In this document: positions 34,101 through 42,304 of the stretch, one piece after another
Position numbering within the stretch: position 1 is the first letter of the stretch
Layout of the letters: every line of letters starts with the position of its first letter
Origin: SOIA01 sp964346585
GTDB taxonomy: Bacteria; Acidobacteriota; Aminicenantia; Aminicenantales; Aminicenantaceae
Length of the DNA: 57,720 nucleotides
Assembly: GCA_964346585.1 (NCBI GenBank)
Contig: CAYFVQ010000062.1
Coordinates: 1 to 57,720, forward strand
Direction: 5' to 3'
Made by a program: the position numbers and the translations under genes
Notes under the pieces: model-generated
Seen by the model: only the letters and a program-made list of their open reading frames with translations
The model's database searches: none
What the model was told of the DNA's origin: nothing

Positions 34101-35209
34101 TCTATGACCTCTCTAATCTCTATTTGGGTGCCTTCCTCGAGTCCAAAGTTCCCTTCCACGACAACCAGGTCTCCTTCTCTGAGTCCACTAACGACTTCAA
34201 TCCTGTCAGCGTTCTCTAGACCAAGGACGACCTCAATCTTCTCCACTGTCTCATTGTCCTTGACTCGGAAGACGTATTTATTCTCCAGGACTGCTTTTTG
34301 AGGAATGACCAATGCCTGTTCGTGGGTACTGACTTCAAGGATGACCTCACCGAATGTGTTCGGCCTCAAAACTAAACCAGGATTGTCTATAGTGACCTCA
34401 ACCCGGAATTTTTTAGTCATCGGGTCAGCCGTTATGTTCACGATGGACACTTTTCCCTGGAAAACTCTGTCAGGAAATGCAGTGACTCTCAACTGCGCGC
34501 GCTGTTCCTTTTTGATCCGAACAACGTCCTGATGAGAGACATCCACCTCTATCTTCACGCGGGAAAAATCCATCAGCGTCAGGACGCCGCTCGTCGCCGA
34601 AAATCCTCCCATCATCGGATTAATCACTTCTCCCACTTCTGCGTTTCTTGATGCCACAACCCCACCAAAAGGAGCCTTCATCAGTGAGACGTCCAGGCTG
34701 TAACGAGACAGATTCACGGCGGCCTGGGCCTGCCTGAGCTGTGCCTCTGCCGCTTCAAAGGCCAGCTTGACCTGATCATACTGCTGTTCGGAAGCGGCGT
34801 CTTCTTTTCTCAAGCGCTCCATCCTCTCCATGTTCTTCTGAGCGTCATTATGATTGGCTTCTGCTACAGCTAAAGCCGCTTCCGCTTGTTCCAGTTGAAG
34901 GCGGACAGCCCGTGTATCCAACTCTGCCAAAAGCTGCCCTTTTTGGACAACGTCTCCCTCTTCGACGTGAATCTTTGCGATTTTCCCCCCGATATCAGGA
35001 GTGACATTTATCTTATTCCAGGCTTCGATCACCCCGGTGTAAAATAATCTCTCTGATATCTTTTGCTTCTGGACTTTGAACACTTTCACTGGAGCCGCAC
35101 CAAATTTTTCTTCTGTTCCTCCTTCCTCTCCCTCCGGCGGACGACAGGTTAAGAAGGAAAAGAAAAGAATCCAAACCGCACAAACTTTTATCATTTGCCT
35201 TTTATTCAT
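34097..35209 (-). CDS. RND efflux periplasmic adaptor lipoprotein (membrane fusion protein)
   Basis: About 370 residues. The signal peptide MNKRQMIKVCAVWILFFSFLTC ends in a lipobox (FLTC), so the mature Cys is probably lipidated. Biotinyl-lipoyl-like barrel (VEEGDVVQKGQLLAELDTRAV), alpha-hairpin (LEQAEAALAVAEANHNDAQ) and a C-terminal beta domain ending in VVSGLREGDLVVVEGNF follow. The start is the ATG at 35209, with GGAGG seven bases upstream; an earlier ATG at 35257, four bases after the tolC stop, would put 16 charged residues before the signal. It bridges the TolC channel and RND permease. Confidence 0.88.
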   Translation of the reverse strand: MNKRQMIKVCAVWILFFSFLTCRPPEGEEGGTEEKFGAAPVKVFKVQKQKISERLFYTGVIEAWNKINVTPDIGGKIAKIHVEEGDVVQKGQLLAELDTRAVRLQLEQAEAALAVAEANHNDAQKNMERMERLRKEDAASEQQYDQVKLAFEAAEAQLRQAQAAVNLSRYSLDVSLMKAPFGGVVASRNAEVGEVINPMMGGFSATSGVLTLMDFSRVKIEVDVSHQDVVRIKKEQRAQLRVTAFPDRVFQGKVSIVNITADPMTKKFRVEVTIDNPGLVLRPNTFGEVILEVSTHEQALVIPQKAVLENKYVFRVKDNETVEKIEVVLGLENADRIEVVSGLREGDLVVVEGNFGLEEGTQIEIREVIE

Positions 35210-35261
35210 TTTTTTCCTCCGGTCTTCTTTCGTCATTCTCATGGTTTCTTCTCTCATCTAT

Positions 35262-36590
35262 TCAATCCTTCCACCCCACTCCCATGGCTTTATCTAATTG
35301 AGCCAGGGACATGACGTAATCATACAGGGCTTGAGTATAATTGACCTTCGCCTGAGTTAGGGCCGCCTGAGCTGTCCCGACATCAAGAGTTGTGACCAAC
35401 CCTTCTGCAAAATTGAGCTCAGCAATCCTCACGCTCTCCTCAGCCTGCTCTACATTTTTCTCCTGAGACAGAAGAGATTCCTTGGCTTCATTTAACCTCA
35501 AAAGAGCTTCTCTGACTTCGAATTTCACCATATCCACAAGTCCTTTGTTGGTGAACTCGAGTTCTTTTATCATGGCTTTGGACTGGGCGACTCTGGCAGA
35601 TGTGGTAAAGCCGTTAAATATGGGTAATGTTAAGGCAATGTTAACAGAATAATAATTCTGCCAGGTCTCATCTCTGAAGTTAAATTGATCGGCCCAGTAA
35701 TTATAGGTACCAGATATGGCTAGAGAGGGAAGGTTTGAAGCTCTCGCCAGTTTCAACATTTCACCTGCCATCTTTTTCTGGAATTCCATCTGGTTGAGTT
35801 CGGGCCTGTTTGAAAGAGCTTTGGCAATACTTGTTTCTAAATCGGGTTCAAAAAGTTCATAAGTTAATTCTCCTTTGATCTCGACCGGCAAAGAAAGGTC
35901 CAGACCCAGAAGAGTCTTCAGGTTCAGTTCGGCTATTCTCAGATTATTCCTGGCCTTAATCAACTGAGGCTTCAAGTTGGCAACTCTTACTTCAGACCTC
36001 AGGAGATCAAATCTCGATGCCATTCCAACCTGATAGAGACTATCGATATTTTTGAAGAGCTTCTCAGCCAGTTCAACAGATTCTTCAGCGACTTTTACGA
36101 AATCTCTTGTCAACAGATAGCCGTAAAAAGCGGCTTTCGCATTGAAAATGGTCAAGTGTTCTGATTGTCTCGCTGCTTCCTCATTAGAATGGAGGTTGTA
36201 TTTTGCTTGTTTAAATCCGGAAGTCAAACGGCCGCTGGTATAAAGGGGCAGGGAAAGAGATAAAGAAAATTGATAGTCCCGCGTAAAGTCCACAGAAATC
36301 CTCTGAGATTGACCGGTGATTGGATCAGGAAATTCCAGTTCAAACAGCTTCTCATCAAGAGTGTGAAGCCCCTGAGCATTCAATGATGGCAAAAAACCCG
36401 CTGCGGCCTCCCTGACTTGGGCCCTGGCTGTTTCCACTCTTTCCTCAGCTGCCAGATGATATGGATTCTGGGAAAGAGCCAGACGAATGCTCTCTTCAAG
36501 CGTCAGGGTAATCTTTTCTTGTGGAAAAGAAAATTGGACTGCCCATAAAGCCAACAAGACAACCAAGAGTACGGTTCTTCCTTTCTTCAT
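35262..36590 (-). CDS. TolC family outer-membrane channel of the RND efflux operon
   Basis: A 442-residue outer-membrane factor. Signal peptide MKKGRTVLLVVLLALWAVQFSFP; first repeat ITLTLEESIRLALSQNPYHL; a second repeat starting LETSIAKALSNRPELNQ; and the C-terminal LDVGTAQAALTQAKVNYTQALYDYVMSLAQLDKAMG typical of OEP proteins. ATG at 36590 has AAAGGAGAG seven bases upstream. It follows tetR by 13 bp and precedes the adaptor, so all three pump components are in one operon. Confidence 0.92.
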   Translation of the reverse strand: MKKGRTVLLVVLLALWAVQFSFPQEKITLTLEESIRLALSQNPYHLAAEERVETARAQVREAAAGFLPSLNAQGLHTLDEKLFELEFPDPITGQSQRISVDFTRDYQFSLSLSLPLYTSGRLTSGFKQAKYNLHSNEEAARQSEHLTIFNAKAAFYGYLLTRDFVKVAEESVELAEKLFKNIDSLYQVGMASRFDLLRSEVRVANLKPQLIKARNNLRIAELNLKTLLGLDLSLPVEIKGELTYELFEPDLETSIAKALSNRPELNQMEFQKKMAGEMLKLARASNLPSLAISGTYNYWADQFNFRDETWQNYYSVNIALTLPIFNGFTTSARVAQSKAMIKELEFTNKGLVDMVKFEVREALLRLNEAKESLLSQEKNVEQAEESVRIAELNFAEGLVTTLDVGTAQAALTQAKVNYTQALYDYVMSLAQLDKAMGVGWKD

Positions 36591-36603
36591 ACTGACTCTC
36601 CTT

Positions 36604-37278
36604 TTATGCCTTTCTCTCTTTTTTTATCCCATAGAGAAAATAATTATGAAGAAGATCGGTGCTTTCCTGCACGCTCAGCTCTTTTTTCTCTCTGACCGGA
36701 CCTTTAAAGTGAAATCCGCGAATCATAGCGCCCAAAATGAAGCACGCCTGTCTGACATCCACGCTCTTGAATTCTCCGTTCTTTACCCCTTCTTCGATAA
36801 TCTCACACATGTGACTGAAAGTCTCATCCAATATAGCCTTGTATCGGCCAGGAATGGGGGGATGATGTGTTGAGGGAGTCTGGACTTTTGAATCCGGCTG
36901 AAGAAGCTTCCTCATCAAAGCTTTTTCCATGATGAATATTCGGGCGATGTTCTTTTTCGTGTGATAGTAAAAGCTGATTAAATAAATAACCTTTTTAAGC
37001 TTCTCTTCTGCGCTCATTTTCATTTTCCGGACTTTTTCAATTTTTTGGAGCAATTCTTCAAAAGACTTATAGATAATCTCGAAAAACATCTCACTCTTAC
37101 TCTTGAAATACTGGTAAAGAGTGGCTTTTGAAAATTGAGCCTCCTCAGCGATTTCGTCCATGGTCGTTAAACTGTAGCCTTTCTGTGTAAAAATCCTTTC
37201 TGCAACTTTCAGGATAAACTTTTTGTTTCCCTCTTTCCTGTTGCGTTCTCTCTCTGTCCTGAGATCCTTCTTTTTCAT
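36604..37278 (-). CDS. TetR/AcrR family transcriptional repressor of the efflux operon
   Basis: A 224-residue regulator. The N-terminal helix-turn-helix is ILKVAERIFTQKGYSLTTMDEIAEEAQFSKATLYQYFKSKSE (about 23-64, read as adjoining helices), and the C-terminal helical ligand domain is about 80-210. Leading the tetR-tolC-adaptor-RND operon, it most likely represses its own operon and is relieved by a pump substrate. The promoter and candidate operators are at 37306-37366. ATG at 37278 is preceded by AAAGG with eight-base spacing. The N-terminal Lys/Arg-rich leader (KKKDLRTERERNRKEGNKK) is long for the family. Confidence 0.9.
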   Translation of the reverse strand: MKKKDLRTERERNRKEGNKKFILKVAERIFTQKGYSLTTMDEIAEEAQFSKATLYQYFKSKSEMFFEIIYKSFEELLQKIEKVRKMKMSAEEKLKKVIYLISFYYHTKKNIARIFIMEKALMRKLLQPDSKVQTPSTHHPPIPGRYKAILDETFSHMCEIIEEGVKNGEFKSVDVRQACFILGAMIRGFHFKGPVREKKELSVQESTDLLHNYFLYGIKKERKA

Positions 37279-37305
37279 TTTTAAACCTTTTAGTTTTTAA
37301 ATTAG

Positions 37306-37366
37306 ACTGATGAGTTTAATTAATAAACCGATAAGTTATAATAACAGGACTGAAGAGGCAAGTCAA
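37306..37366 (-). promoter_or_regulatory. Promoter and candidate TetR operators of the efflux operon
   Basis: On the minus strand, -35 TTGACT (37361-37366), 17 bp, -10 TATTAT (37338-37343). Directly downstream lie two direct repeats, ACCGATAAGTT (37327-37337, plus-strand reading) and ACTGATGAGTT (37306-37316), exactly 21 bp apart, and between them a dyad GTTTA-N5-TAAAC (37314-37328). A protein bound there would block initiation of the efflux operon. Confidence 0.6.
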
Positions 37367-37440
37367 GACTCCAATCAACTTTATTGACTAGACATAAGAG
37401 ACTTTTTACGGTATATGCAAATTTCTAAGAGGAGGAAGAA

Positions 37441-37785
37441 ATGAGTAATAAACTCAAACCATTCCAAGAATTCCGTCAGAAAATGAACGAAAAAATCCTG
37501 GCAAGCGGGAATAAGGAGATCCAGCGTTTTTTTGCTCTGGATAAAAATGCCTACGCAGAGGGCGCACTATCCACAGAAACAAAGGAACTCCTGGGTCTGG
37601 TCGCCTCACTCGTCCTGAGATGTAACGACTGTGTCACCTATCATATTCTCAGATGTGTCGAGATCGGGCTCACAGATGAGCAGCTCTATGAAGCCTTCAA
37701 TGTCGCGCTCGTCGTGGGAGGCTCTATCGTTATCCCCCATCTCAGGAATGCTGCCGCCATGCTGGATGAAATCCGCGAAGAATAG
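37441..37785 (+). CDS. Carboxymuconolactone decarboxylase (CMD/AhpD-like) family protein
   Basis: A 114-residue all-helical protein. Its pattern ELLGLVASLVLRCNDCVTYHILRCVEIG contains the Cys-x2-Cys plus downstream His of AhpD-like CMD proteins (about 60-75), which act as peroxidase-linked disulfide or decarboxylase proteins. It diverges from the tetR efflux operon and may share its control region, suggesting a link to stress, by inference. ATG at 37441 has AGGAGG seven bases upstream. Its TAG stop is the first bases of a family B repeat arm. Confidence 0.85.
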   Translation: MSNKLKPFQEFRQKMNEKILASGNKEIQRFFALDKNAYAEGALSTETKELLGLVASLVLRCNDCVTYHILRCVEIGLTDEQLYEAFNVALVVGGSIVIPHLRNAAAMLDEIREE

Positions 37786-37910
37786 GGGTCGCATCTCAAC
37801 ATTCGACATTTCGAATAAAACAATTTGTTGTTTTTAGCTCTCTGGGATGACTAACAAATCAAAAACAATCAGGAAAGAAAAATGTCGAATGTTGAGATGC
37901 GACCCCTATT
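37781..37910. repeat. REPIN, family B (best-preserved copy)
   Basis: ATAGGGGTCGCATCTCAACA (37782-37801, to 37811) and AAATGTCGAATGTTGAGATG (37880-37899, to 37910) are nearly perfect complements around a 68-bp AT-rich spacer. The left arm overlaps the TAG stop of the CMD gene. The right arm ends 20 bp before the xer stop codon on the other strand, so the element sits between convergent genes. Confidence 0.8.
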
Positions 37911-37929
37911 TATGAATAATTCAGGCAAA

Positions 37930-38832
37930 TTAGGCCCGGGGATGAAACTTATCATAGACGCGGCGGAGCCTCTTTCGGCTCACATGGGTGTACACCTGGG
38001 TGGTCGTTATCTGGCTGTGTCCGAGCATGAGCTGCACAGACCTCAAGTCCGCCCCTCTTTCCAGCAGATGAGTGGCGAATGAATGGCGCAGGATATGGGG
38101 GCTGATTTTCAGGTCTAATCCGGCCTTTTGGGCATAGCCTTTTAAAAGCTTCCAGAATCCCTGTCGTGTGAACGCTTCCCCTCTCTGAGTCACGAAAAGG
38201 GATTCACTGGTTTTCTTCAAAAGCGAGGGACGAGCGGTATCAAGATAATGTCGAACAGCTTTCACAGCCGACTCTCCGATCGGAACGAGCCTTTCCTTCC
38301 CCCCCTTTCCTAGGCAGAGAAGAAATCCATCTTCCATATTCAAATCTTTGATCTTCAATGACACCAGTTCAGATGCTCTCAAACCTGTGGCATACAGAAG
38401 CTCAAGCATAGCCTTATCCCTGATTCCGCGAACAGTCTCCTCATCAGGCTGTTTGAGAAGTGATTCCACCTCTCTGACTGTTAAAAACTTGGGTAGGGCA
38501 AGCCAGGTCTTTGGCGAAGAAAGATTCACCGCCGGATTTTTTTTGAGGATTCCATCCATGACAAGAAATCTGTAAAAAGATTTCAGAGAGGAAATCACTC
38601 TGGCCAAGGACCGCGGAGAAAGACCCGCACGGCTCTGGTGATGGATAAAACGTATGAGGTCTTCCTCTCCAGCTTTTAACCAGTCTATCTTTTCTTTTCG
38701 AAAGAACAGAAATAGCTTCTGTACATCCCGCGAATAAGAAAGGACTGTATTCACAGAAAGCCCTTTTTCGACGGAAAGAAAGTCAAGGAATATCTGGAGA
38801 ACAGACTCAAACTTCAGGGAAGCATCTTTCAT
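37930..38832 (-). CDS. Tyrosine recombinase XerC/XerD-like
   Basis: A 300-residue site-specific recombinase of normal Xer length. The N-terminal SAM-like domain includes FLDFLSVEKGLSVNTVLSYSRDV; the catalytic Arg is in YATGLRASELVSL (about 150), the HxxR box is HILRHSFATHLLERGADLR, and LGHSQITTTQVYTHVS holds the second His and nucleophilic Tyr. It probably resolves chromosome dimers. Its ATG overlaps the upstream stop as ATGA and it lacks its own ribosome site, so translation is coupled. The exact Xer class cannot be set without the dif site. Confidence 0.9.
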   Translation of the reverse strand: MKDASLKFESVLQIFLDFLSVEKGLSVNTVLSYSRDVQKLFLFFRKEKIDWLKAGEEDLIRFIHHQSRAGLSPRSLARVISSLKSFYRFLVMDGILKKNPAVNLSSPKTWLALPKFLTVREVESLLKQPDEETVRGIRDKAMLELLYATGLRASELVSLKIKDLNMEDGFLLCLGKGGKERLVPIGESAVKAVRHYLDTARPSLLKKTSESLFVTQRGEAFTRQGFWKLLKGYAQKAGLDLKISPHILRHSFATHLLERGADLRSVQLMLGHSQITTTQVYTHVSRKRLRRVYDKFHPRA

Positions 38833-39449
38833 GTGATGAAAGGATTGGAGCGTCTTTCCTGCCCAACCGTTGTTTGAGGGCCGTGGCCTGGAAGAACGAT
38901 CATCTCATCCGGCATAGTGAGTATTTTATTCTTAATCGAATTCACCATTTCCTGCCAGGAACCTCCAGGAAGGTCGGTCCGCCCCACTCCTCCAAAAAAA
39001 AGAGTGTCTCCGGAAAGGAGAAAGCCATCACCTAAAAAACTCACACTTCCAGGGGAATGACCCGGTGTATGAATCACTTTCAAGGAATGCTTACCAATTT
39101 TTATCTTCTCTCCTTCCTCAAGAAAGTGATCCGGGGCTGGCGAATCCTTTGCTCCCAGGAATAGTCCCATTTCAGATTGAAGGACATTGTTCAGCATCGC
39201 ACTGTCAGCTGAATGAATATAAAGAGGAATATCAAATTTCTCCTTAATGTCTCTGTTGGCTCCAATATGGTCGATATGGCCGTGTGTATTCAGTAGGAGC
39301 GTTAGCTTGAAATTCATTTGGGCTATCATTCGAATGATAGAATCAGGCTCTGCTCCAGGGTCAACGACTGCGCAATCCATGGTTTCCGGGCAGTAGACAA
39401 AATAACAATTTGTCTCTAATGGCCCCACGATGAGTGATTCGTATTTCAT
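38829..39449 (-). CDS. MBL-fold metallo-hydrolase (glyoxalase II-like)
   Basis: A 206-residue hydrolase. Metal ligands are visible in LLNTHGHIDHIGAN (HxHxDH, about 55-68), VIHTPGHSPGSVSF, LLSGDTLFF and the C-terminal VLPGHGPQTTVG. The overall form fits the YcbL/glyoxalase II subgroup, hydrolysing a thioester or similar. It heads a two-gene unit with the xer gene. No Shine-Dalgarno is present; the -10 box lies 9 bp before the ATG, suggesting a leaderless mRNA. Confidence 0.88.
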   Translation of the reverse strand: MKYESLIVGPLETNCYFVYCPETMDCAVVDPGAEPDSIIRMIAQMNFKLTLLLNTHGHIDHIGANRDIKEKFDIPLYIHSADSAMLNNVLQSEMGLFLGAKDSPAPDHFLEEGEKIKIGKHSLKVIHTPGHSPGSVSFLGDGFLLSGDTLFFGGVGRTDLPGGSWQEMVNSIKNKILTMPDEMIVLPGHGPQTTVGQERRSNPFIT

Positions 39450-39458
39450 TTCTTGTTC

Positions 39459-39487
39459 ATGATAATTCTATCTTTGAAATGAGTCAA
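39459..39487 (-). promoter_or_regulatory. Promoter of the MBL-xer unit, apparently leaderless
   Basis: On the minus strand, -35 TTGACT (39482-39487), 17 bp, -10 TATCAT (39459-39464); only nine bases separate the -10 box from the ATG at 39447-39449, so transcription would start on or next to the start codon. Confidence 0.6.
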
Positions 39488-39500
39488 GAAACGAAAAAAC

Positions 39501-39524
39501 AAAAAGGGGACAGGTCCCTTTTTT
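39501..39524. repeat. Family D hairpin
   Basis: AAAAAGGGGACAGGTCCC (39501-39518) followed by TTTTTT, in the divergent gap between the MBL and transporter genes. It lies just upstream of the MBL promoter. The rest of 39450-39708 shows no gene. Confidence 0.5.
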
Positions 39525-39708
39525 GTTTTTCTTGTTTTTTCCAAACAAAAAAAATATAATCCCCCCGAATGATGACAGGTTCTTTTCATTCTCAATCCCC
39601 AGAAATCAAAACAAACATTATCCGTTTTACGAATAATAGGGTAGACTCATATGCAGGCACAGGAAATCCATGGCTCAGACCTGTACAGTGACTCCCTAAG
39701 CCTGAAAG

Positions 39709-41178
39709 ATGGAAAATAGGAAAAAAGCAGGCTTTTTCCTCGGTCCAGTTCTTTTTCTTCTGGCCTATTTTTTTCCCATTCTTCCACAAAATCCCCGGGC
39801 CAGCCGTCTCCTGGCAGTCTTTCTATTGATTGTCGTCTGGTGGGTGACAGAGTGCATCCCTATCCCTGTAACAGCTCTACTCATCCCTGTATTCCTGACG
39901 GTCTTTCAAATCGCTCCAGTGAGAGATGCATTTGCTCCGTTTGCCAATCCCATAATCATGCTCTTTTTGGGAAGTTTCATCCTGGCTAGAGCGATGAGTG
40001 CCCATTACCTAGACCAGAAACTCGCTTTTTCAATCCTCTCTCTAAAATCCATCGCTCATAAAAAAACAAAAATCCTTTTTGCCATGGGATTGACCACTCT
40101 CTTTCTTTCTATGTGGATCAGTAACACGGCCACCACAGCCATGATGTTCCCGATCGCTCTGGGAATCCTGGACTCCTTCCAGTCAAAAAAAGACAGAAAC
40201 GCAACCTCTTCATTCAGCATCGTCCTGTTGTTGCTCATCGCTTATTCTGCCTCCATAGGAGGCATCGGGACGCCCATCGGCAGCCCGCCAAACCTGATTG
40301 CCATCGGGATGCTCGAAAAACTGGCTTCATACAGAGTCACCTTTTTCCAGTGGATGCTCACCAGCTTCCTAGTCCTTATTCCAATGTTCTTTGTCCTCTA
40401 TTTCTTTATGAGGTTCTCGCTCAAAACCGAAAAAAAAACGAAAGAAGTCAAAGATATCGTTCTTCCTGGAGAAGCCATAACTCAGAAAAGACTCACAAGA
40501 GCGCAGGTCAATGTGCTGATCGCCTTTTCTGCAACAGTTTTCCTCTGGGTCTTTCCCGGTTTCATCTCACTCATACTCGGAAGAGAAGCCCCCTTTTTCC
40601 TCTGGCTTCAAAGGCACTTTCCTGAATCCGTGGCCGCCATAATCGGCGCAGGACTCCTTTTTATCCTTCCGATAAATCTCAGAAGAGGGCAATTCACACT
40701 GACCTTCAAAGAAGCTGTGAAGATCGACTGGGGAACACTCCTCCTTTTTGGAGGTGGTCTCTCACTGGGATTCCAAATGTTTGAAACTGGCCTGGCTGAT
40801 GCCATCGGCAAATTCTTTATCTCCTCAGGGGGGAGTTCAGCCACCCTCTCTGTCATCACCCTTCTTTCCATCGCATTTAGCGTTTATTTGACTGAAGTGA
40901 CTTCGAACACAGCGTCGGCCAACATGGTCATTCCCATCATCATCGCCATATCTCAAGCGGCTTCAATCAATCCTCTTCCGCCTGTCCTGGGAAGCGCTCT
41001 CGGCTGCAGCTTTGCCTTCATGCTTCCTGTCGCGACACCTCCTAACGCTATTGTCTACGGTTCGGGAATGATCCGTCTGCCTCAAATGATAAAGTTCGGG
41101 TTCTGGCTGAATATCGCCGGAGTCATAATCATCTGGCTTAGCATCCGGTTCATCGCTCCCATGCTAGGGCTCATATGA
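39709..41178 (+). CDS. DASS (SLC13) family divalent anion:sodium symporter
   Basis: A 489-residue inner-membrane transporter with 11 or more predicted helices. Typical SNT motifs occur twice (MWISNTATTAMMFPIAL at about 134-150; TEVTSNTASANMVIPIII at about 390-407), and GGIGTPIGSPPNLIAIG is the conserved sodium/substrate loop. TECIPIPVTALLIPV is the family start signature. The likely substrate is a dicarboxylate or sulfate; it cannot be chosen from sequence. The ribosome site before ATG 39709 is weak (GAAAG). It overlaps nothing and precedes the three-gene unit at 41.2-42.2 kb. Confidence 0.9.
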   Translation: MENRKKAGFFLGPVLFLLAYFFPILPQNPRASRLLAVFLLIVVWWVTECIPIPVTALLIPVFLTVFQIAPVRDAFAPFANPIIMLFLGSFILARAMSAHYLDQKLAFSILSLKSIAHKKTKILFAMGLTTLFLSMWISNTATTAMMFPIALGILDSFQSKKDRNATSSFSIVLLLLIAYSASIGGIGTPIGSPPNLIAIGMLEKLASYRVTFFQWMLTSFLVLIPMFFVLYFFMRFSLKTEKKTKEVKDIVLPGEAITQKRLTRAQVNVLIAFSATVFLWVFPGFISLILGREAPFFLWLQRHFPESVAAIIGAGLLFILPINLRRGQFTLTFKEAVKIDWGTLLLFGGGLSLGFQMFETGLADAIGKFFISSGGSSATLSVITLLSIAFSVYLTEVTSNTASANMVIPIIIAISQAASINPLPPVLGSALGCSFAFMLPVATPPNAIVYGSGMIRLPQMIKFGFWLNIAGVIIIWLSIRFIAPMLGLI

Positions 41179-41213
41179 AACGAGATCCCTTTTTATTACT
41201 CCTTAACATCTGT

Positions 41214-41219
41214 TATAAT
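41214..41219 (+). promoter_or_regulatory. -10 box immediately before the 129-residue gene
   Basis: A perfect TATAAT ends eight bases before the ATG at 41228. A convincing -35 is lacking (TTTTAT at the right distance), and there is no Shine-Dalgarno sequence. If used, the mRNA would be leaderless. Confidence 0.4.
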
Positions 41220-41227
41220 CTCTTTCG

Positions 41228-41617
41228 ATGGACGCCTACTTATCCCGGGAGGCTTACCAATCCCTCACAGCTCTGTGGCTCGTATCTCCAAACTCTATTC
41301 CTGACGGATTCCTCATCGGCCACAAAAGAGGTCATAGGTTTTTCGTGGAAAAGATCTTTCCCTCGCTGGAAGGTTTTTTCCCCTGTCTTGAAAAATACAA
41401 GGAACTGGATGAATTCTTTGAAGAAAAAATTTTGGGATTTTTCACTTTTCGACCGGATGAAAAGAAAATTAAAAAGATTTTGGCTCCGTTTGCGTACAGA
41501 AAACTTTTTCTAGAAATCAATCATAACTCACAGAAAGAAATGACTATCAAGCCATACATCATCGACCGTGACAAAGAATTCCTTCTCGTGCCGATCAAGT
41601 TAAAAAAACCTAAATAA
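41228..41617 (+). CDS. Conserved small protein, possibly a degenerate JAB/MPN domain
   Basis: A 129-residue protein with an 11-bp gap before the AMMECR1 gene, so they are probably co-transcribed. GFLIGHKRGHRFFVEKIFP (about 27-45) resembles the opening strand pair of MPN/JAB domains, and ILGFFTFRPDEKKI (about 68-81) falls where active JAB proteases have GWYHSHPD. If so the zinc-binding His residues are lost (T and R in their place), and the protein would be non-catalytic. This is my inference from a short match; the function is unknown. An overlapping longer frame at 41175 is a shadow: this frame has the better protein character. Confidence 0.7.
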   Translation: MDAYLSREAYQSLTALWLVSPNSIPDGFLIGHKRGHRFFVEKIFPSLEGFFPCLEKYKELDEFFEEKILGFFTFRPDEKKIKKILAPFAYRKLFLEINHNSQKEMTIKPYIIDRDKEFLLVPIKLKKPK

Positions 41618-41628
41618 TAGAGAGCGCA

Positions 41629-42186
41629 ATGGAGAAATTTTTGAACAACGACCAGCAGAAGCTTCTTCTCAGATTGGCACGGGAAGCCATCCAGCACTAT
41701 CTGACAACAGGAAAAACACTCAAGAGAAAAATAAAAGACCCTGAGCTTGTTGAAAAAAGAGGGGCTTTCGTGACGCTCAAAGTGAACGACCAACTCCGTG
41801 GGTGCATCGGATTCCCTCTTCCATATAAACCTCTGTGGGAAACCATAAGAGATGCAGCCGTATCGGCGGCGACTCAAGACTACCGTTTTCAGCCTTTGAC
41901 TCTTGAGGAATTATCCGAGACAAAGATTGAAATATCCGTTCTCACTCTCCCTGAAACAGTCAAGGATGTTAAGGAAATCATAGTGGGAAAACACGGGATT
42001 ATCGTTTCCAAGGGCGCATATAAAGGCCTCCTGCTTCCTCAGGTTCCAATTGAGTGGAAATGGGATCGAGAGACTTATCTCTCTCAGGGCTGTTTAAAAG
42101 CAGGCTTGGATGAAAACGAATGGAAGAAAGACGTTCACATCGAAAAATTTTCTGCTCAAGTCTTCTCAGAAGAACATATCGAGTAA
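41629..42186 (+). CDS. AMMECR1 family protein
   Basis: A 185-residue protein of a family found in all domains. The hallmark LRGCIGFP (about 60-67) follows RGAFVTLKVND, and AVSAATQDYRFQPLTLEEL and the C-terminal LLLPQVPIEWKWDRETYLSQGCLKAGL are conserved. The biochemical role is not known. In bacteria AMMECR1 is often linked with Memo and a radical SAM protein; neither is adjacent here. Start ATG 41629 has a weak AGAGAG. Confidence 0.9.
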   Translation: MEKFLNNDQQKLLLRLAREAIQHYLTTGKTLKRKIKDPELVEKRGAFVTLKVNDQLRGCIGFPLPYKPLWETIRDAAVSAATQDYRFQPLTLEELSETKIEISVLTLPETVKDVKEIIVGKHGIIVSKGAYKGLLLPQVPIEWKWDRETYLSQGCLKAGLDENEWKKDVHIEKFSAQVFSEEHIE

Positions 42187-42304
42187 ACAAAGAGTAGAAG
42201 GAAAAGAGGAAGATTCGGTTAGGTAATTTATCTGAAGAAATCCCTTTTCAGGAACTTGATCCCTCTATGTATATTCTGCCTTTTTTTAGGATTTAACTAC
42301 TTTT

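Noticed and set aside
37882..38082. Open frame beginning in the family B repeat
   Set aside because: The first part is a repeat arm and the rest is antisense to the xer gene.
41175..41513. Alternative 112-codon frame starting at the end of the DASS gene
   Set aside because: It overlaps the 41228-41617 frame, which shows more protein-like composition, runs up to the AMMECR1 start and has the better start context.
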